Source: JAGNLV01 sp964612145
GTDB taxonomy: Bacteria; Zixibacteria; MSB-5A5; GN15; FEB-12
NCBI GenBank assembly: GCA_964612145.1
Contig: CAZTBP010000012.1
Span: 73,508-137,507, forward strand
Length of the DNA: 64,000 nucleotides
Reading direction: 5' to 3'
Shown: positions 43,105 to 52,667 of the stretch, in pieces
How positions within the stretch are numbered: position 1 is the stretch's first letter
Layout: every line of letters begins with the position of its first letter
Made by a program: the position numbers and the translations under genes
Notes under the pieces: generated by a model
Databases searched by the model: none
The model's input: the letters and a program-made list of their open reading frames with translations, nothing else
What the model was told of the DNA's origin: nothing

Positions 43105-45114
43105 GTGCCGGCAGCAGAATTGGGTGCAACTCTCTTTTTTCTCGCCTCGCTAGTACTTATCGGGAGCCATCGTAAACCGATGCAGGCGCAACATCCCGAC
43201 AGTGTCCTCAAAATCACAGCCGGGCTGAGCACGCTGGCACTCGCCGCAATCCTGCGGCTCGCCACCGCCACCGGTCTGACCGCATCCGTGCCTTTTATCT
43301 CGGAGGCTACGTTCCTTGATCTGGTCACAGCGATCATGGTCATCACGGGCGTGGTTCTTCTGGCTGGAGGCGTGTCACAATGGCTCCCTATCAGTCGCAA
43401 TCTGCGAGAATACAACCGCAGTCGGGTACGCAAACTGGATCTAATCCGGCGCGTCGAACAGCTCGTCGATGTCGAATCGCGCCTCACAGTTGTACTTGAG
43501 AAGACTCTTGATCACATGGCCGAACAATTCGACCTGAGTGCCGGTGTAATCTTCGTCGCCCGTCGCGACACCACCGACATGCGACTCCTCCATGCGGTTG
43601 CCGCCGAGGAGGACCTTCAGAGTTCCCTGTACTCCGCGACGGCCCGCTGCCTGGGTGGGAAGAACGCTTCCTCGCCGGAAGGCATTTTTGTCGATCCGCC
43701 GTCAAAGGCGCTCACCGCTCCGATACTCATTCCGGTTACCGTAGGAGAATTCCCGGCGGCTGTATTCGCCCTCTGGACCAAACACACCGATCCGCTAACC
43801 AATGATGACATCATGCTGCTCAAGTTGGTACGTGACATTATCGGTCGCTTTATCAAATCCAGCCTTATGGCCGATCAAGCCGATGCCCGCCGACAGGGCG
43901 AAGACCTCACTGATCAAATCGCCGCCGCCAGTTCCAATCTCGCTCTTGCTGATTCCTTTGGTGACATCGCAGCGATCATAAAAGAAATCATTCCGACCGA
44001 CCTTGCGGCTTTGACTGTTGCTTACCGTTCCGGTATTCAGCGTGCCACGGTAGGCGCGAACGGCAAGGTCCTCGTCGAAAAAGGTCTGGACAGAGACAGC
44101 CTCTCTATGCCCAATGCCAAATCCGACAACCCGGCCCCGCCAGTGATTATCGAGGATTTCGAGAGTTCCCTGGATCCGCTTACCGCCAACATGCTGCGCA
44201 GTACCGGCTTTCGGTCCGTGCTGGCAATACCCGTTGTCGATCAGGGACAATTGATCGGCCGTCTCCTGCTGGCCACTGTGTCACAGCGCTACCATGCCCG
44301 TCATATCGAGGCCGCGATCGGCCTCCAGCGCGCTATTACCGGCGTTGTCCATCGGGACCGCGCCCGCGATGAAATGGAAGTCATCAGCCGCCGAGGACGT
44401 ATTCTCCAGCGACTGACTACCGCCTGCGCAGAATACGGCGGCAGCTCCGGAGTACTGTTCGCCGAAGCGGCACGGGTAGTGCGTCGCGAAACCAGCGTCG
44501 CAGCCGTGCGGATCGCTACGTTCGAAGAGGATGGTTCCTTCATTCGTTCCCGCGCCCTTGTATCGGTGCACCCTGTCCAGCACGCCGTGCCCGCCGATGG
44601 CTACCTCGTGCGAACAATCATGCCGATTCATCAGCGAATCCGTCAAACGGGCAAGACGTTCATAACCGACAACACCGAACGGCTTTCGACTCCCGAAGCA
44701 CAACAAGTCTACCAGGCGGATCTCCAGGACGCCGCCATGATTCCAATCCGTATCGGTGATGAGGTCTACGGCGTGATAACGCTCGCCGACCGTCGCACGT
44801 CACTCCGCAGGAGTTTCACCGCCGACGATATCGAATTCGTACAGTCTGTTGCCGCCGTTTTATCACTGGCCATTCGCCTGCACGACTCCCCCTGGGGCGC
44901 CCTGAGTTTCCGTGATGCCGAAGCACAAAAAGATCGGGACTTTCGGAGCCGCATCCGTTCCTCGTTGACAGGGATATATGGCTCTCTCGATTTACTGCGC
45001 GGTCGAAGCGATCAGACCGAACAGAAAGACCACCTCATGGGCATTATTGACAAATCGGCCCGACGGATCGAATCATGCCTCACCGGGGAGGCAGACCGTA
45101 CCAATGCACATTGA
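43105..45114 (+). CDS. Membrane GAF-domain signalling protein with a degenerate histidine-kinase DHp helix
   Basis: Protein of 669 residues, GTG start set by AAGGAGG (43091-43097). Three N-terminal membrane helices (about 5-20, 35-53, 70-93), a short coiled coil, then three GAF-like units (about 125-250, 285-420, 430-600). The last 55 residues (DFRSRIRSSLTGIYGSLDLL ...) align by pattern with a kinase dimerisation helix (SHELRTPLNAIIGF...) but Ser stands where the phosphorylated His should be, and no ATPase domain follows. It may be a sensor subunit that pairs with the kinase two genes downstream. Separated from the RNase gene by 191 bp without visible features. Next gene 28 nt downstream. Confidence 0.7.
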   Translation: MPAAELGATLFFLASLVLIGSHRKPMQAQHPDSVLKITAGLSTLALAAILRLATATGLTASVPFISEATFLDLVTAIMVITGVVLLAGGVSQWLPISRNLREYNRSRVRKLDLIRRVEQLVDVESRLTVVLEKTLDHMAEQFDLSAGVIFVARRDTTDMRLLHAVAAEEDLQSSLYSATARCLGGKNASSPEGIFVDPPSKALTAPILIPVTVGEFPAAVFALWTKHTDPLTNDDIMLLKLVRDIIGRFIKSSLMADQADARRQGEDLTDQIAAASSNLALADSFGDIAAIIKEIIPTDLAALTVAYRSGIQRATVGANGKVLVEKGLDRDSLSMPNAKSDNPAPPVIIEDFESSLDPLTANMLRSTGFRSVLAIPVVDQGQLIGRLLLATVSQRYHARHIEAAIGLQRAITGVVHRDRARDEMEVISRRGRILQRLTTACAEYGGSSGVLFAEAARVVRRETSVAAVRIATFEEDGSFIRSRALVSVHPVQHAVPADGYLVRTIMPIHQRIRQTGKTFITDNTERLSTPEAQQVYQADLQDAAMIPIRIGDEVYGVITLADRRTSLRRSFTADDIEFVQSVAAVLSLAIRLHDSPWGALSFRDAEAQKDRDFRSRIRSSLTGIYGSLDLLRGRSDQTEQKDHLMGIIDKSARRIESCLTGEADRTNAH

Positions 45115-45142
45115 CCTTGAGAATCAGGTATAAACAACTTCT

Positions 45143-47278
45143 ATGACCGTTCGCCGTGAACATCTCTTTGCTTCTCCGGAGCAACCGGCTGCCAACTGGC
45201 CGATCCCGCCGGATACCAGCCTGTATCTGGCCGGTGGTGTACCACAGATGTTTCGGCATGTTGCGGGGGAGGCCCCGCTCCCGGACTCGACCTGGCTTTA
45301 CCTGCCATACCAAATTCTCACTAAACTGAGCCATCAAGCCATACGCACCAGCGAAACGGAACCGGCGGCACGATTGCTTCCGGCCCTGACAACAGAGGAC
45401 GACATCAGGATTTTTCCTATTGCAGTCGGAGAGACTATCTCCGCGGTTCTGGTTACCTCCGCAGAGTCTGGCGATATTGACAAAGACTCGATAACTAAGC
45501 TGACCAACTCGCTCACCAGGGAAGCTCTCGAGCAGCTCCAGGACACGGCTGCTTTCACTCGCGATGAAGTCACCAAACTTTTCACGCCGGCTGCTACATC
45601 GGACCAGTTTATCCGACGTCTCCTCGACCTGTTGACGAAGCAGGTCCCCGATGGTCTCGCTGCCGTATACGACCTGACCGACGGCATATATCGACTCCGC
45701 ACCGCCGTTGGGAATATTGCCATGTGGGACATTTTGTCGGGTACGCTCACCAATGAGACGACTTCGAAGTGGCTGAGCGCTATCGAACGGAAAAACAATT
45801 TCGTCCCGGCCGGTTTCCTGCCGGAGCATCCCACCTTCCTGGCCGATCCGCCGAAGTTCCTGTTCCTTTCAACCGGGCTCCGAACCGACCGTGGGGGAGA
45901 ACTGCTTGCCATGCCGATTCCAGGTGAGATTGGCAATCAGATCGGTCGGTATCTTATAGCCATTACCAGATTCGTCGCCCGTCTGCACGAGGATAATTTC
46001 GGAACGGTCGATGTCGTCCTGAGTCTCTCTTCGGTCATCAAAGAGGCCGCCGCCAAGCACATGCCGTTCGACCATGTCCTCTCAACCGTTTTCAAGATTC
46101 TCTCGAAACGTATCAGCCTGTCACGGCTGATCTTTGTCGATCCCGACGGGCATGCTTCGACTATCGTCAATCGCGCGCACGCCGAACCAACCGTTCGCAA
46201 AGAACTGCCTCATAATCTGGCGCGGGTCGTTGCCGACAACGCGCGAGGTGGACGATTCCTCGTGACCGATGTCGCGGCGCCGGATCTGTTGACGGAAGAC
46301 GAGGCGAAACGGTACTATCTCGACAACGTCAAATCCGAGTATTGCTTTGCTGCCGACAAGGCAGATAACTCCGACGCCTTTGTCGCTTTCGGTTCCCCCG
46401 ATGACTTCTCGGTGCTGAAGCGACACGAACGGGTACTGGAAACAACCGCGGGCCTCCTTTGGCTGTATCGTTACATTGCGCAAATGGAAACCAGCCGGGA
46501 AACCAACCCGGTCGGCGTCTCCAGGAGCCGACGAATCGCCGAACGACTAACGACAGCCGCCAGGCTTGCCGACGGCTACTTCCACACGGTGTTCGAGTCA
46601 CTGAGCTACGTTCTCGGCGACGCCGAACTCAGCCGGGCCGCGGCGGAACTTCACGACTCTTCGGCGGAATTGCAACGGCGATCGTCAACGGAGCATATCG
46701 AAGCCATCGAGCGAGCGGTGAAATCGCTCGAAGAAGTCCGACAGCTGCTGATGAACTCGACTGAGGGACATCAGGAACAAATACGGCTGTCTCGACTCGT
46801 CGCGAACCTCCCGACCGTATTTGCCGGGCATGTCCATCGAGTGCAGGACACCAAGCATATAGCCGTCACCATCGATGTTCGCGCCTCCGAGACAGCGGCC
46901 CGCACCATACGCCTCTCGGATGCCTACGATTACCTTTACCCGGCCATAATGGCTGTCATGGACGAAGCGATTTGCTCCGGACAGATAACAGTCCAGGTTG
47001 TCGCCGTCAATGGTCAGCCAGCCATCCAAATCGAATGCCCGACCGCCATGATCGAGCACGCGCTGCTCACCGATATCCTGCGGTCAGTTGCGGGGCTGGA
47101 GCCGTCTTCCGAACCGGTCATCGGCCAGACAGAACTTGCCATGGGCGCCTACCGCTGGGTCTGTGGATGTGAAGAGAAAGCGGTGCAGCGAGCCTGGCTC
47201 GTGCCGGCGGGGACGATCACGCCGCCGTCAGAAAAGCACTCATCGCCAAAACTCCGGCATGATTCGGAGAGCACCTGA
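45143..47278 (+). CDS. GAF-domain protein with a degenerate kinase-like C-terminus
   Basis: Soluble protein of 711 residues with no membrane helix. GAF-like segments are expected at about 45-160, 160-275 and 305-440. Residues about 455-530 form a helical region, followed at about 595-705 by a piece resembling a HATPase domain: AIMAVMDEAICSG stands where the N box of a kinase would be, and strand VVAVNGQPAIQIEC follows, but the DxGxG and GxGLGL motifs are missing. Probably a non-catalytic partner. Its TGA overlaps the ATG of the next gene (TGATG), so the two proteins are translationally coupled. Function unknown. Confidence 0.68.
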   Translation: MTVRREHLFASPEQPAANWPIPPDTSLYLAGGVPQMFRHVAGEAPLPDSTWLYLPYQILTKLSHQAIRTSETEPAARLLPALTTEDDIRIFPIAVGETISAVLVTSAESGDIDKDSITKLTNSLTREALEQLQDTAAFTRDEVTKLFTPAATSDQFIRRLLDLLTKQVPDGLAAVYDLTDGIYRLRTAVGNIAMWDILSGTLTNETTSKWLSAIERKNNFVPAGFLPEHPTFLADPPKFLFLSTGLRTDRGGELLAMPIPGEIGNQIGRYLIAITRFVARLHEDNFGTVDVVLSLSSVIKEAAAKHMPFDHVLSTVFKILSKRISLSRLIFVDPDGHASTIVNRAHAEPTVRKELPHNLARVVADNARGGRFLVTDVAAPDLLTEDEAKRYYLDNVKSEYCFAADKADNSDAFVAFGSPDDFSVLKRHERVLETTAGLLWLYRYIAQMETSRETNPVGVSRSRRIAERLTTAARLADGYFHTVFESLSYVLGDAELSRAAAELHDSSAELQRRSSTEHIEAIERAVKSLEEVRQLLMNSTEGHQEQIRLSRLVANLPTVFAGHVHRVQDTKHIAVTIDVRASETAARTIRLSDAYDYLYPAIMAVMDEAICSGQITVQVVAVNGQPAIQIECPTAMIEHALLTDILRSVAGLEPSSEPVIGQTELAMGAYRWVCGCEEKAVQRAWLVPAGTITPPSEKHSSPKLRHDSEST

Positions 47279-49422
47279 TGCAGACGTCGCAAAACCTCAT
47301 CCGCAAATACTTCCATGTCCGCATGGGACATAAACTCGCCGGCATCATCGGCCAGGTGGATGCGGAATCCTTGCTGGCGGCACGTATACTTGGATCAGAT
47401 TTCACCGCGGTTCTCTATTGCTCGGCCAAAAACGAAAACTTTATTCCGGTTGCCTATCAGTACGGTTCCCATCTGAGCATTCGTGCCATTGATACCTTCG
47501 AGAATCAGTGGAAGAGCCCCGACATTGACCGCCTCGGCGTGCGCACAGCACTTGATCGGGCCACGGAACTGCTGCCCGGCGGAGTACCAGACGAATTTGC
47601 CCAATCCAATGGATTTGCATCACGGTTCCTCTACCCGGTAGTTGAGTCCGATGGTGCAATTGCGGTCATTGCCGCGTACTGGTTTGAAACTCCGGATGCT
47701 GTTTCCCGCGAAGCGGAAGTTCTACTCAGCCTTGTTGGGCAAATCCTGATGTCGTCGCTGGCCATCGCCGATCAGTTGATGACAGTTGAGAATTACTCGA
47801 CACGGCTGTCAGAATTGCTCCCGTTGTTTGACGTCCCGCTGGGCGAGACCAAATTCTCTCAATTAGTAACGCAGATCGTTGGCCGGGCCACGCAGATCGT
47901 TCCCGACGCCTATTTCTTGCTGCTGTCACGCAATCACGAAACCGGTACCCTAACCTATCGTGAACACCTCGGCGGCAAGGAACCGACCGACGAACTTATC
48001 GAACATGTCCGGTCCCGGGTCGAGCCGATGACACAGGTTCAAGTCAGCGAAGCAGGTATGAATGACACACATAAGTTCCGTTGTCGTGACTTATCGTTGC
48101 CCGAGGGATCGAATATTGTAGACCTCGTGTCACTGCCGATAGCGCCCAGTGACAATCTGAATCTCATTCTGTGTGTCGGCCTGACCAGTGAGCGCGGCCT
48201 GTCCCAAAACGACCGTGAGTTGCTTTCCGTGTTTGCCGTCTTTGCACAGACGGTCCTCCGGAATGCGCTGCTGGTTAAACGACTGAAAAAAGCCAACCGG
48301 CTTCTGGAGCACTCCTCCGATCGGCTGGCCAACGCTGAAGCCATGGCCGCCCTGACAGATATGACTTCCGGTGTCGCGCACGACTTCAACAACATCTTCG
48401 GCGGGATCATCGGGCGTGTGCAGCTTATGAAAATACGCCTCAAGGACGACCCGAGGACTGCGGAAGAACTTGAGAAGATAGAGACCCTCGTCACCGACGG
48501 CGCCGAGACAGTCCGTCGAATTCAGGAATTTACAACTTCCGGTCGGACCAAGAACCTGGAACCGCTGGACTTCGTCGAGATCGTGCACACCGCTGTCGAC
48601 GACCCCGGGGCACCCTGGGTCGGCCCTGCACGCGAGAAAGATGTCCATGTGTCGCTGAAGTGCCTGGTTGATGAGGCGGCTGTCGACGGTTCGGATGATG
48701 ATCTGATTACGATGGTTCTCAAACTTATCGAGAACGCCGTGGAACACGCGCCGCCCGCCAGTACCGTCAACGTCGTGCTTGAAGGCGACGAGCGAAAAGT
48801 TCGATTAACTGTTCAGGACAACGGTCAGGGAATTTCCCCGGCCAACGCCAAGAAAGTGTTTTATCCGTTTTTTACGACCAAAAATGAGCGGGGGAGGGGC
48901 CTCGGCCTGGCAATTGTCCATGGCATCGTATCGCGACACTCCGGCAAAGTCACCTTTGACAGTTCGCCCGAAACCGGCACCAGCTTCGTGGTCACGCTGA
49001 ATCGCCGCCTGACCGAAAGCGAAGCAACCGATATCACGACCCGTTCGACAAGACGACAGGAGAATCTCCGAATTCTTGTGGTCGATGACGACGAACAGAT
49101 TCGTGATGTCCTCAGCGACATGCTCAGCGTCAGTGGCCACAAAGCGGTCGGCTGCTCCGACGGTTACCAGGCGTTGGAGGTGCTGGAGACCGACTGTTTT
49201 GACCTGATGATTACCGACCTGGGTATGCCCGGGATGTCTGGACTGGAACTGGCCGGTACGGCCCATGAACAACACCCGCAGATGCCCATTGCAATGATCA
49301 CGGGCTGGGGCACACAGCTGGATCAAAACGAAATCGCCCACAAGGGCATATTGGCCGTACTTCCCAAGCCGTTCCGGATCAAAGACATTAAGTCCCTTGT
49401 GGATGAGATTACAGCCGCGTGA
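47278..49422 (+). CDS. GAF-domain hybrid histidine kinase with C-terminal receiver
   Basis: Soluble hybrid kinase of 714 residues, the only catalytically complete member of the three-gene cluster. Two GAF-like domains (about 20-165 and 175-335), a dimerisation helix with His368 (GVAHDFNNIFGGIIGRVQLM), HATPase domain with LIENAVEHAP, VQDNGQGIS and RGRGLGLAIVHGI, and a receiver domain (about 595-712) with acidic DDDEQ and phosphoacceptor Asp647 (MITDLGMPG). It is coupled to the upstream gene. Phosphorelay from His368 to Asp647 is expected; the output is not visible since no DNA-binding domain is present. Confidence 0.88.
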   Translation: MQTSQNLIRKYFHVRMGHKLAGIIGQVDAESLLAARILGSDFTAVLYCSAKNENFIPVAYQYGSHLSIRAIDTFENQWKSPDIDRLGVRTALDRATELLPGGVPDEFAQSNGFASRFLYPVVESDGAIAVIAAYWFETPDAVSREAEVLLSLVGQILMSSLAIADQLMTVENYSTRLSELLPLFDVPLGETKFSQLVTQIVGRATQIVPDAYFLLLSRNHETGTLTYREHLGGKEPTDELIEHVRSRVEPMTQVQVSEAGMNDTHKFRCRDLSLPEGSNIVDLVSLPIAPSDNLNLILCVGLTSERGLSQNDRELLSVFAVFAQTVLRNALLVKRLKKANRLLEHSSDRLANAEAMAALTDMTSGVAHDFNNIFGGIIGRVQLMKIRLKDDPRTAEELEKIETLVTDGAETVRRIQEFTTSGRTKNLEPLDFVEIVHTAVDDPGAPWVGPAREKDVHVSLKCLVDEAAVDGSDDDLITMVLKLIENAVEHAPPASTVNVVLEGDERKVRLTVQDNGQGISPANAKKVFYPFFTTKNERGRGLGLAIVHGIVSRHSGKVTFDSSPETGTSFVVTLNRRLTESEATDITTRSTRRQENLRILVVDDDEQIRDVLSDMLSVSGHKAVGCSDGYQALEVLETDCFDLMITDLGMPGMSGLELAGTAHEQHPQMPIAMITGWGTQLDQNEIAHKGILAVLPKPFRIKDIKSLVDEITAA

Positions 49423-49450
49423 AAAATTTCACAATAACAGCACAAATCCG

Positions 49451-49478
49451 TTGCTTTTTCCGTTTGTATAACTATATT
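49451..49478 (+). promoter_or_regulatory. Promoter of the riboflavin operon
   Basis: TTGCTT (49451-49456), 16 bp, TATATT (49473-49478), ending 12 bp before the riboswitch aptamer. Confidence 0.5.
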
Positions 49479-49490
49479 GACCGGTAACCA

Positions 49491-49606
49491 GTCTTCGGGG
49501 TGAGGCGAAATTCCTCGACCGGCGGTGAAAGCCCGCGACTCCCGCGAAAGCGGGACTGAATCTGTGAAACTCAGATGCCGACGGTACAGTCCGGATGAGA
49601 GAAGAC
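49491..49606 (+). ncRNA. FMN riboswitch (RFN element)
   Basis: Conserved RFN aptamer: closing stem GTCTTC (49491-49496) with GAAGAC (49601-49606); core GGGTGAGGCGAAATTCCTCG, then CCGGCGGTGAAAGCCCGCGA, a variable hairpin CCCGCGAAAGCGGG, and GCCGACGGTACAGTCCGGAT followed by GAGAGAAGA. It binds FMN and turns off the downstream ribD operon. The sequence matches the family strongly. Confidence 0.97.
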
Positions 49607-49666
49607 AGGCATTACTATATGCCGCGCGACGCGGTCGTACATTCGGTATGACCCGCATCTCGCCAA

Positions 49667-49694
49667 CCCCGAAGTATACACTCGGGGATTTTTT
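49667..49694 (+). terminator. Riboswitch expression platform: terminator that also covers the ribD ribosome site
   Basis: CCCCGA (49667-49672) pairs with TCGGGG (49682-49687), loop of nine, then ATTTTTT directly before ATG 49695. The 3' arm GGGG is also the only Shine-Dalgarno-like sequence for ribD (about 7 nt upstream), so the hairpin could act on transcription and translation. Confidence 0.7.
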
Positions 49695-50798
49695 ATGGCC
49701 AACGAGGCCGACAAGAGATACATGCAACGAGCCATTGAGTTGGCCGAAAAAGGCCGGTTCAAGACCTCGCCCAATCCCATGGTCGGGGCGGTGATCGTCA
49801 AGAAAAACCGAATCATTGGCGAGGGCTACCACAGGCAAGCCGGGGCCGACCACGCCGAAATCGCCGCCCTGCGCACCGCCAAAGAATCTGTCGCCGGCGC
49901 AACCATGTACGTTACCCTCGAACCATGCTGCCACACCGGCCGTACCGGACCATGCACCGACGCCTTAATCAAAGCCGGTATCAAACGGGTCGTTTTCGGC
50001 TCGGCCGACCCTGATCCACGGGTGAAGGGCAAAGGGGCTCGCAAACTCCGTCGAGCGGGAATCGAAGTTACCTCCGGCGTTCTGCGTCAGGAAGTTCAAC
50101 GCCAGAACGAAATATTCTTCGGCTTCCACACGCTGGGGCGGCCTTTCATAATCCTCAAGACAGCTCAGACTATCGATGGCCGTATTGCCACTTCGACCAG
50201 TGACTCAAAGTGGGTGTCCGGCCCCGAGTCCTTGAAGATGGCTCACCGTCTTCGCGCTGAGGTCGACGGTATCGTGGTCGGTGGACGGACGGTCCTGCGC
50301 GATGATCCCGCCCTGACCGTGCGCCGAGTGAAAGGCCCCAATCCGTACCGGATCATTCTCTCCGGCTCGATGCACTTTCCACGAAAATGCGGACTGATTG
50401 ACAACAACAAGGACTTCAAAACCATCGTCGCCACGACCGGAAAGAACGTTGAGAAGTTCTCACGGTCGCCGCGCGGCAAAGGTCTCATCATGTGGAATGT
50501 CAAGCGTGACCGGACCGGCAGGCTCGATGTCAACGACGTTGTCAAGCAGGCCGGGCAGTTCGGTCTGCAATCACTGCTTGTCGAAGGCGGCAACCGGGTG
50601 GCAACGTCCTTTCTCAGGGCCGGACTGGTTGACAAATACGTCGCTGTCATCGCCCCGAAAATGCTGGGCGAAGGCGTAAACGCCATCGGCGACATGAAGA
50701 TTAAGAAGATTGCCGATGCTATCACGCTGGAGAAGACCAAAATGATCTCCAGTGGCAAAGATGTAATCCTGATCGGCTACCCGAAATGGAGCAAATAA
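49695..50798 (+). CDS. ribD: Bifunctional riboflavin deaminase/reductase RibD
   Basis: Catalyses deamination and side-chain reduction in riboflavin synthesis. 367 residues. Deaminase domain 1-145 with zinc motif HAEIAAL and PCCHTGRTGPC; reductase domain about 148-367 with KTAQTIDGRIATSTSDSKWV, DGIVVGGRTVLRDDPALTVR and LLVEGGNRVATSFL. First gene of the riboswitch-controlled operon; 1 nt gap to ribE. Confidence 0.97.
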   Translation: MANEADKRYMQRAIELAEKGRFKTSPNPMVGAVIVKKNRIIGEGYHRQAGADHAEIAALRTAKESVAGATMYVTLEPCCHTGRTGPCTDALIKAGIKRVVFGSADPDPRVKGKGARKLRRAGIEVTSGVLRQEVQRQNEIFFGFHTLGRPFIILKTAQTIDGRIATSTSDSKWVSGPESLKMAHRLRAEVDGIVVGGRTVLRDDPALTVRRVKGPNPYRIILSGSMHFPRKCGLIDNNKDFKTIVATTGKNVEKFSRSPRGKGLIMWNVKRDRTGRLDVNDVVKQAGQFGLQSLLVEGGNRVATSFLRAGLVDKYVAVIAPKMLGEGVNAIGDMKIKKIADAITLEKTKMISSGKDVILIGYPKWSK

Positions 50799-50799
50799 C

Positions 50800-51435
50800 G
50801 TGTTTACCGGTCTGATTGAAGATGTTGGGACCATCACGGATCTCCACACGCGCGGCAACTACCGGGTGATGACGGTTGAATCACGCCTCGCCGACGACCA
50901 ACTCCAAATCGGCGATTCGGTTGACTGCGACGGCGCCTGCCTGACCGTGACCGAAAAAGGGCACGGGACATTCATCGTCGAAGCCTCACAGGAAACGGCC
51001 GCTCGTACCATCCTCATCAACTACAGGCGGGGAGACAAACTGAATCTCGAACGAGCTCTTCAGGTCGGAGCGCGGCTCGGCGGCCATTTCGTAACAGGTC
51101 ATATCGACTGCACCGGAACTGTCGAATCCGCCCGCATGATCGGCGAATCACTCGAAATCGCCGTCTCGTTTGACAAGCAATACGATCCCCTTGTAATCGA
51201 GAAAGGCTCCATAGCGATTAACGGCATTTCACTAACTATCAATAGCGAACGATCCGGCTGGTTCAGTGTTAACCTTATCCCGCATAGTGTGGCCCAGACC
51301 ACCATTGGGGATTTCCGGCCGGGACAACAGGTGAATTTGGAGTTCGATCTTATAGGCAAGTACATTTTGAAGATAAATCGTTCCGATTCCAGTAAAACTT
51401 TAACTACCGATATATTACGAGAAAGCGGATGGTAA
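50800..51435 (+). CDS. ribE: Riboflavin synthase alpha chain RibE
   Basis: Dismutates two lumazine molecules to riboflavin. 211 residues with two lumazine-binding repeats: the first starts MFTGLIEDVGT and ends before about 95, the second is GGHFVTGHIDCTGTV onwards with GSIAINGISLTI. GTG start. The C-terminus overlaps ribBA by seven nucleotides if ATG 51429 is the ribBA start. Confidence 0.96.
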   Translation: MFTGLIEDVGTITDLHTRGNYRVMTVESRLADDQLQIGDSVDCDGACLTVTEKGHGTFIVEASQETAARTILINYRRGDKLNLERALQVGARLGGHFVTGHIDCTGTVESARMIGESLEIAVSFDKQYDPLVIEKGSIAINGISLTINSERSGWFSVNLIPHSVAQTTIGDFRPGQQVNLEFDLIGKYILKINRSDSSKTLTTDILRESGW

Positions 51436-52664
51436 CCATGACTGATGAACATCCCTTCAATACCGTAGAAGAGGCCATCGAGGATATCCGAGCCGGCAAG
51501 TGCGTGATCGTCGCCGATGACGAGGACCGCGAAAACGAAGGCGACCTGATCATGGCCGCCGAAAAAGTCACACCCGAATGGGTAAACTTCTTCGCCAAGC
51601 ACGGACGCGGATTGGTCTGTGTATGTCTTCCCCAAGAGCGCATCGACCAGCTTCAGCTTCACCCGATGGTTGACAACAACACGGCCTTGCACGGCACCCG
51701 GTTTACCGTATCCGTCGACGCCGTCAAAAACACCACCACCGGCATCTCGGCCGCCGATCGCGCTATCACCGTGCAGACCCTGGCCGATCCCAATGCTGTG
51801 CCCGAGGATCTCGCCCGCCCCGGCCATATCTTTCCGATCATGGCAGTTGACGGCGGCGTGCTCAAACGCGCCGGTCACACCGAGACCTCGGTTGACCTCG
51901 CCCGGTTGGCCGGGTTGAATCCGGTCGGCATGCTCTGTGAGATTATGGCGGATGACGGCACCATGATGCGCGTTCCCGGTCTGACCGAATTCGCCAAAAA
52001 GCACGGCCTGAAATTTATCACGGTGCGTGACCTGATTGCCTATCGCCGCCGCACCGAGAAACATGTGTTTCATGTCGAATCAGTACATTTCCCGACCGAA
52101 TTCGGAGATTTCCGGCTACACCTGTACAAGTCGGAAATCGACGATCACTACCATGTCGCGCTGGTCAGAGGAGAACCGGCGGGGAAGGAAAACGTCCTCG
52201 TTCGAGTGCACTCAAGCTGTGTAACCGGTGATATCTTCGGTTCCTGCCGATGCGATTGCGGCCAGCAGCTGCATGCCGCCATGCGACAGGTCCAGCGCGA
52301 GGCTACCGGCGTCATCCTCTACATGACTCAGGAAGGCCGAGGGATCGGCTTCGCCAATAAAATCCGGGCCTACAAACTGCAGGAACAGGGCCGCGACACG
52401 GTACAGGCGAACGAGGACCTTGGATTCCAGGCCGACCTGCGCGATTATGGTATCGGCGCCCAGATACTGGTTGATCTCGGGTTGTCGTCTATCCGCCTGC
52501 TGACCAATAACCCGCGCAAAGTAATTGGGCTTAAAGGTCATGGGCTTGAAATCGTTGACCGTGTAGCCCTGGAGGTGGAGCCGGGGGAGCATAACCGGCG
52601 CTACCTGGAGACCAAGCGCGACAAAATGGGTCATATTCTCAAACTCAAGAAAGTTGGAGCATAA
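51429..52664 (+). CDS. ribBA: Bifunctional DHBP synthase/GTP cyclohydrolase II RibBA
   Basis: Supplies both riboflavin precursors. 411 residues. Domain 1 (about 1-205): DHBP synthase with DDEDRENEGDLIMAAE and HTETSVDLARLAGL. Domain 2 (about 210-411): GTP cyclohydrolase II with three zinc cysteines in SSCVTGDIFGSCRCDCG, the YMTQEGRGIG motif and LLTNNPRK. A second possible start is ATG 51438 (MTDEHPF). Confidence 0.97.
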   Translation: MVTMTDEHPFNTVEEAIEDIRAGKCVIVADDEDRENEGDLIMAAEKVTPEWVNFFAKHGRGLVCVCLPQERIDQLQLHPMVDNNTALHGTRFTVSVDAVKNTTTGISAADRAITVQTLADPNAVPEDLARPGHIFPIMAVDGGVLKRAGHTETSVDLARLAGLNPVGMLCEIMADDGTMMRVPGLTEFAKKHGLKFITVRDLIAYRRRTEKHVFHVESVHFPTEFGDFRLHLYKSEIDDHYHVALVRGEPAGKENVLVRVHSSCVTGDIFGSCRCDCGQQLHAAMRQVQREATGVILYMTQEGRGIGFANKIRAYKLQEQGRDTVQANEDLGFQADLRDYGIGAQILVDLGLSSIRLLTNNPRKVIGLKGHGLEIVDRVALEVEPGEHNRRYLETKRDKMGHILKLKKVGA

Positions 52665-52667
52665 GCA

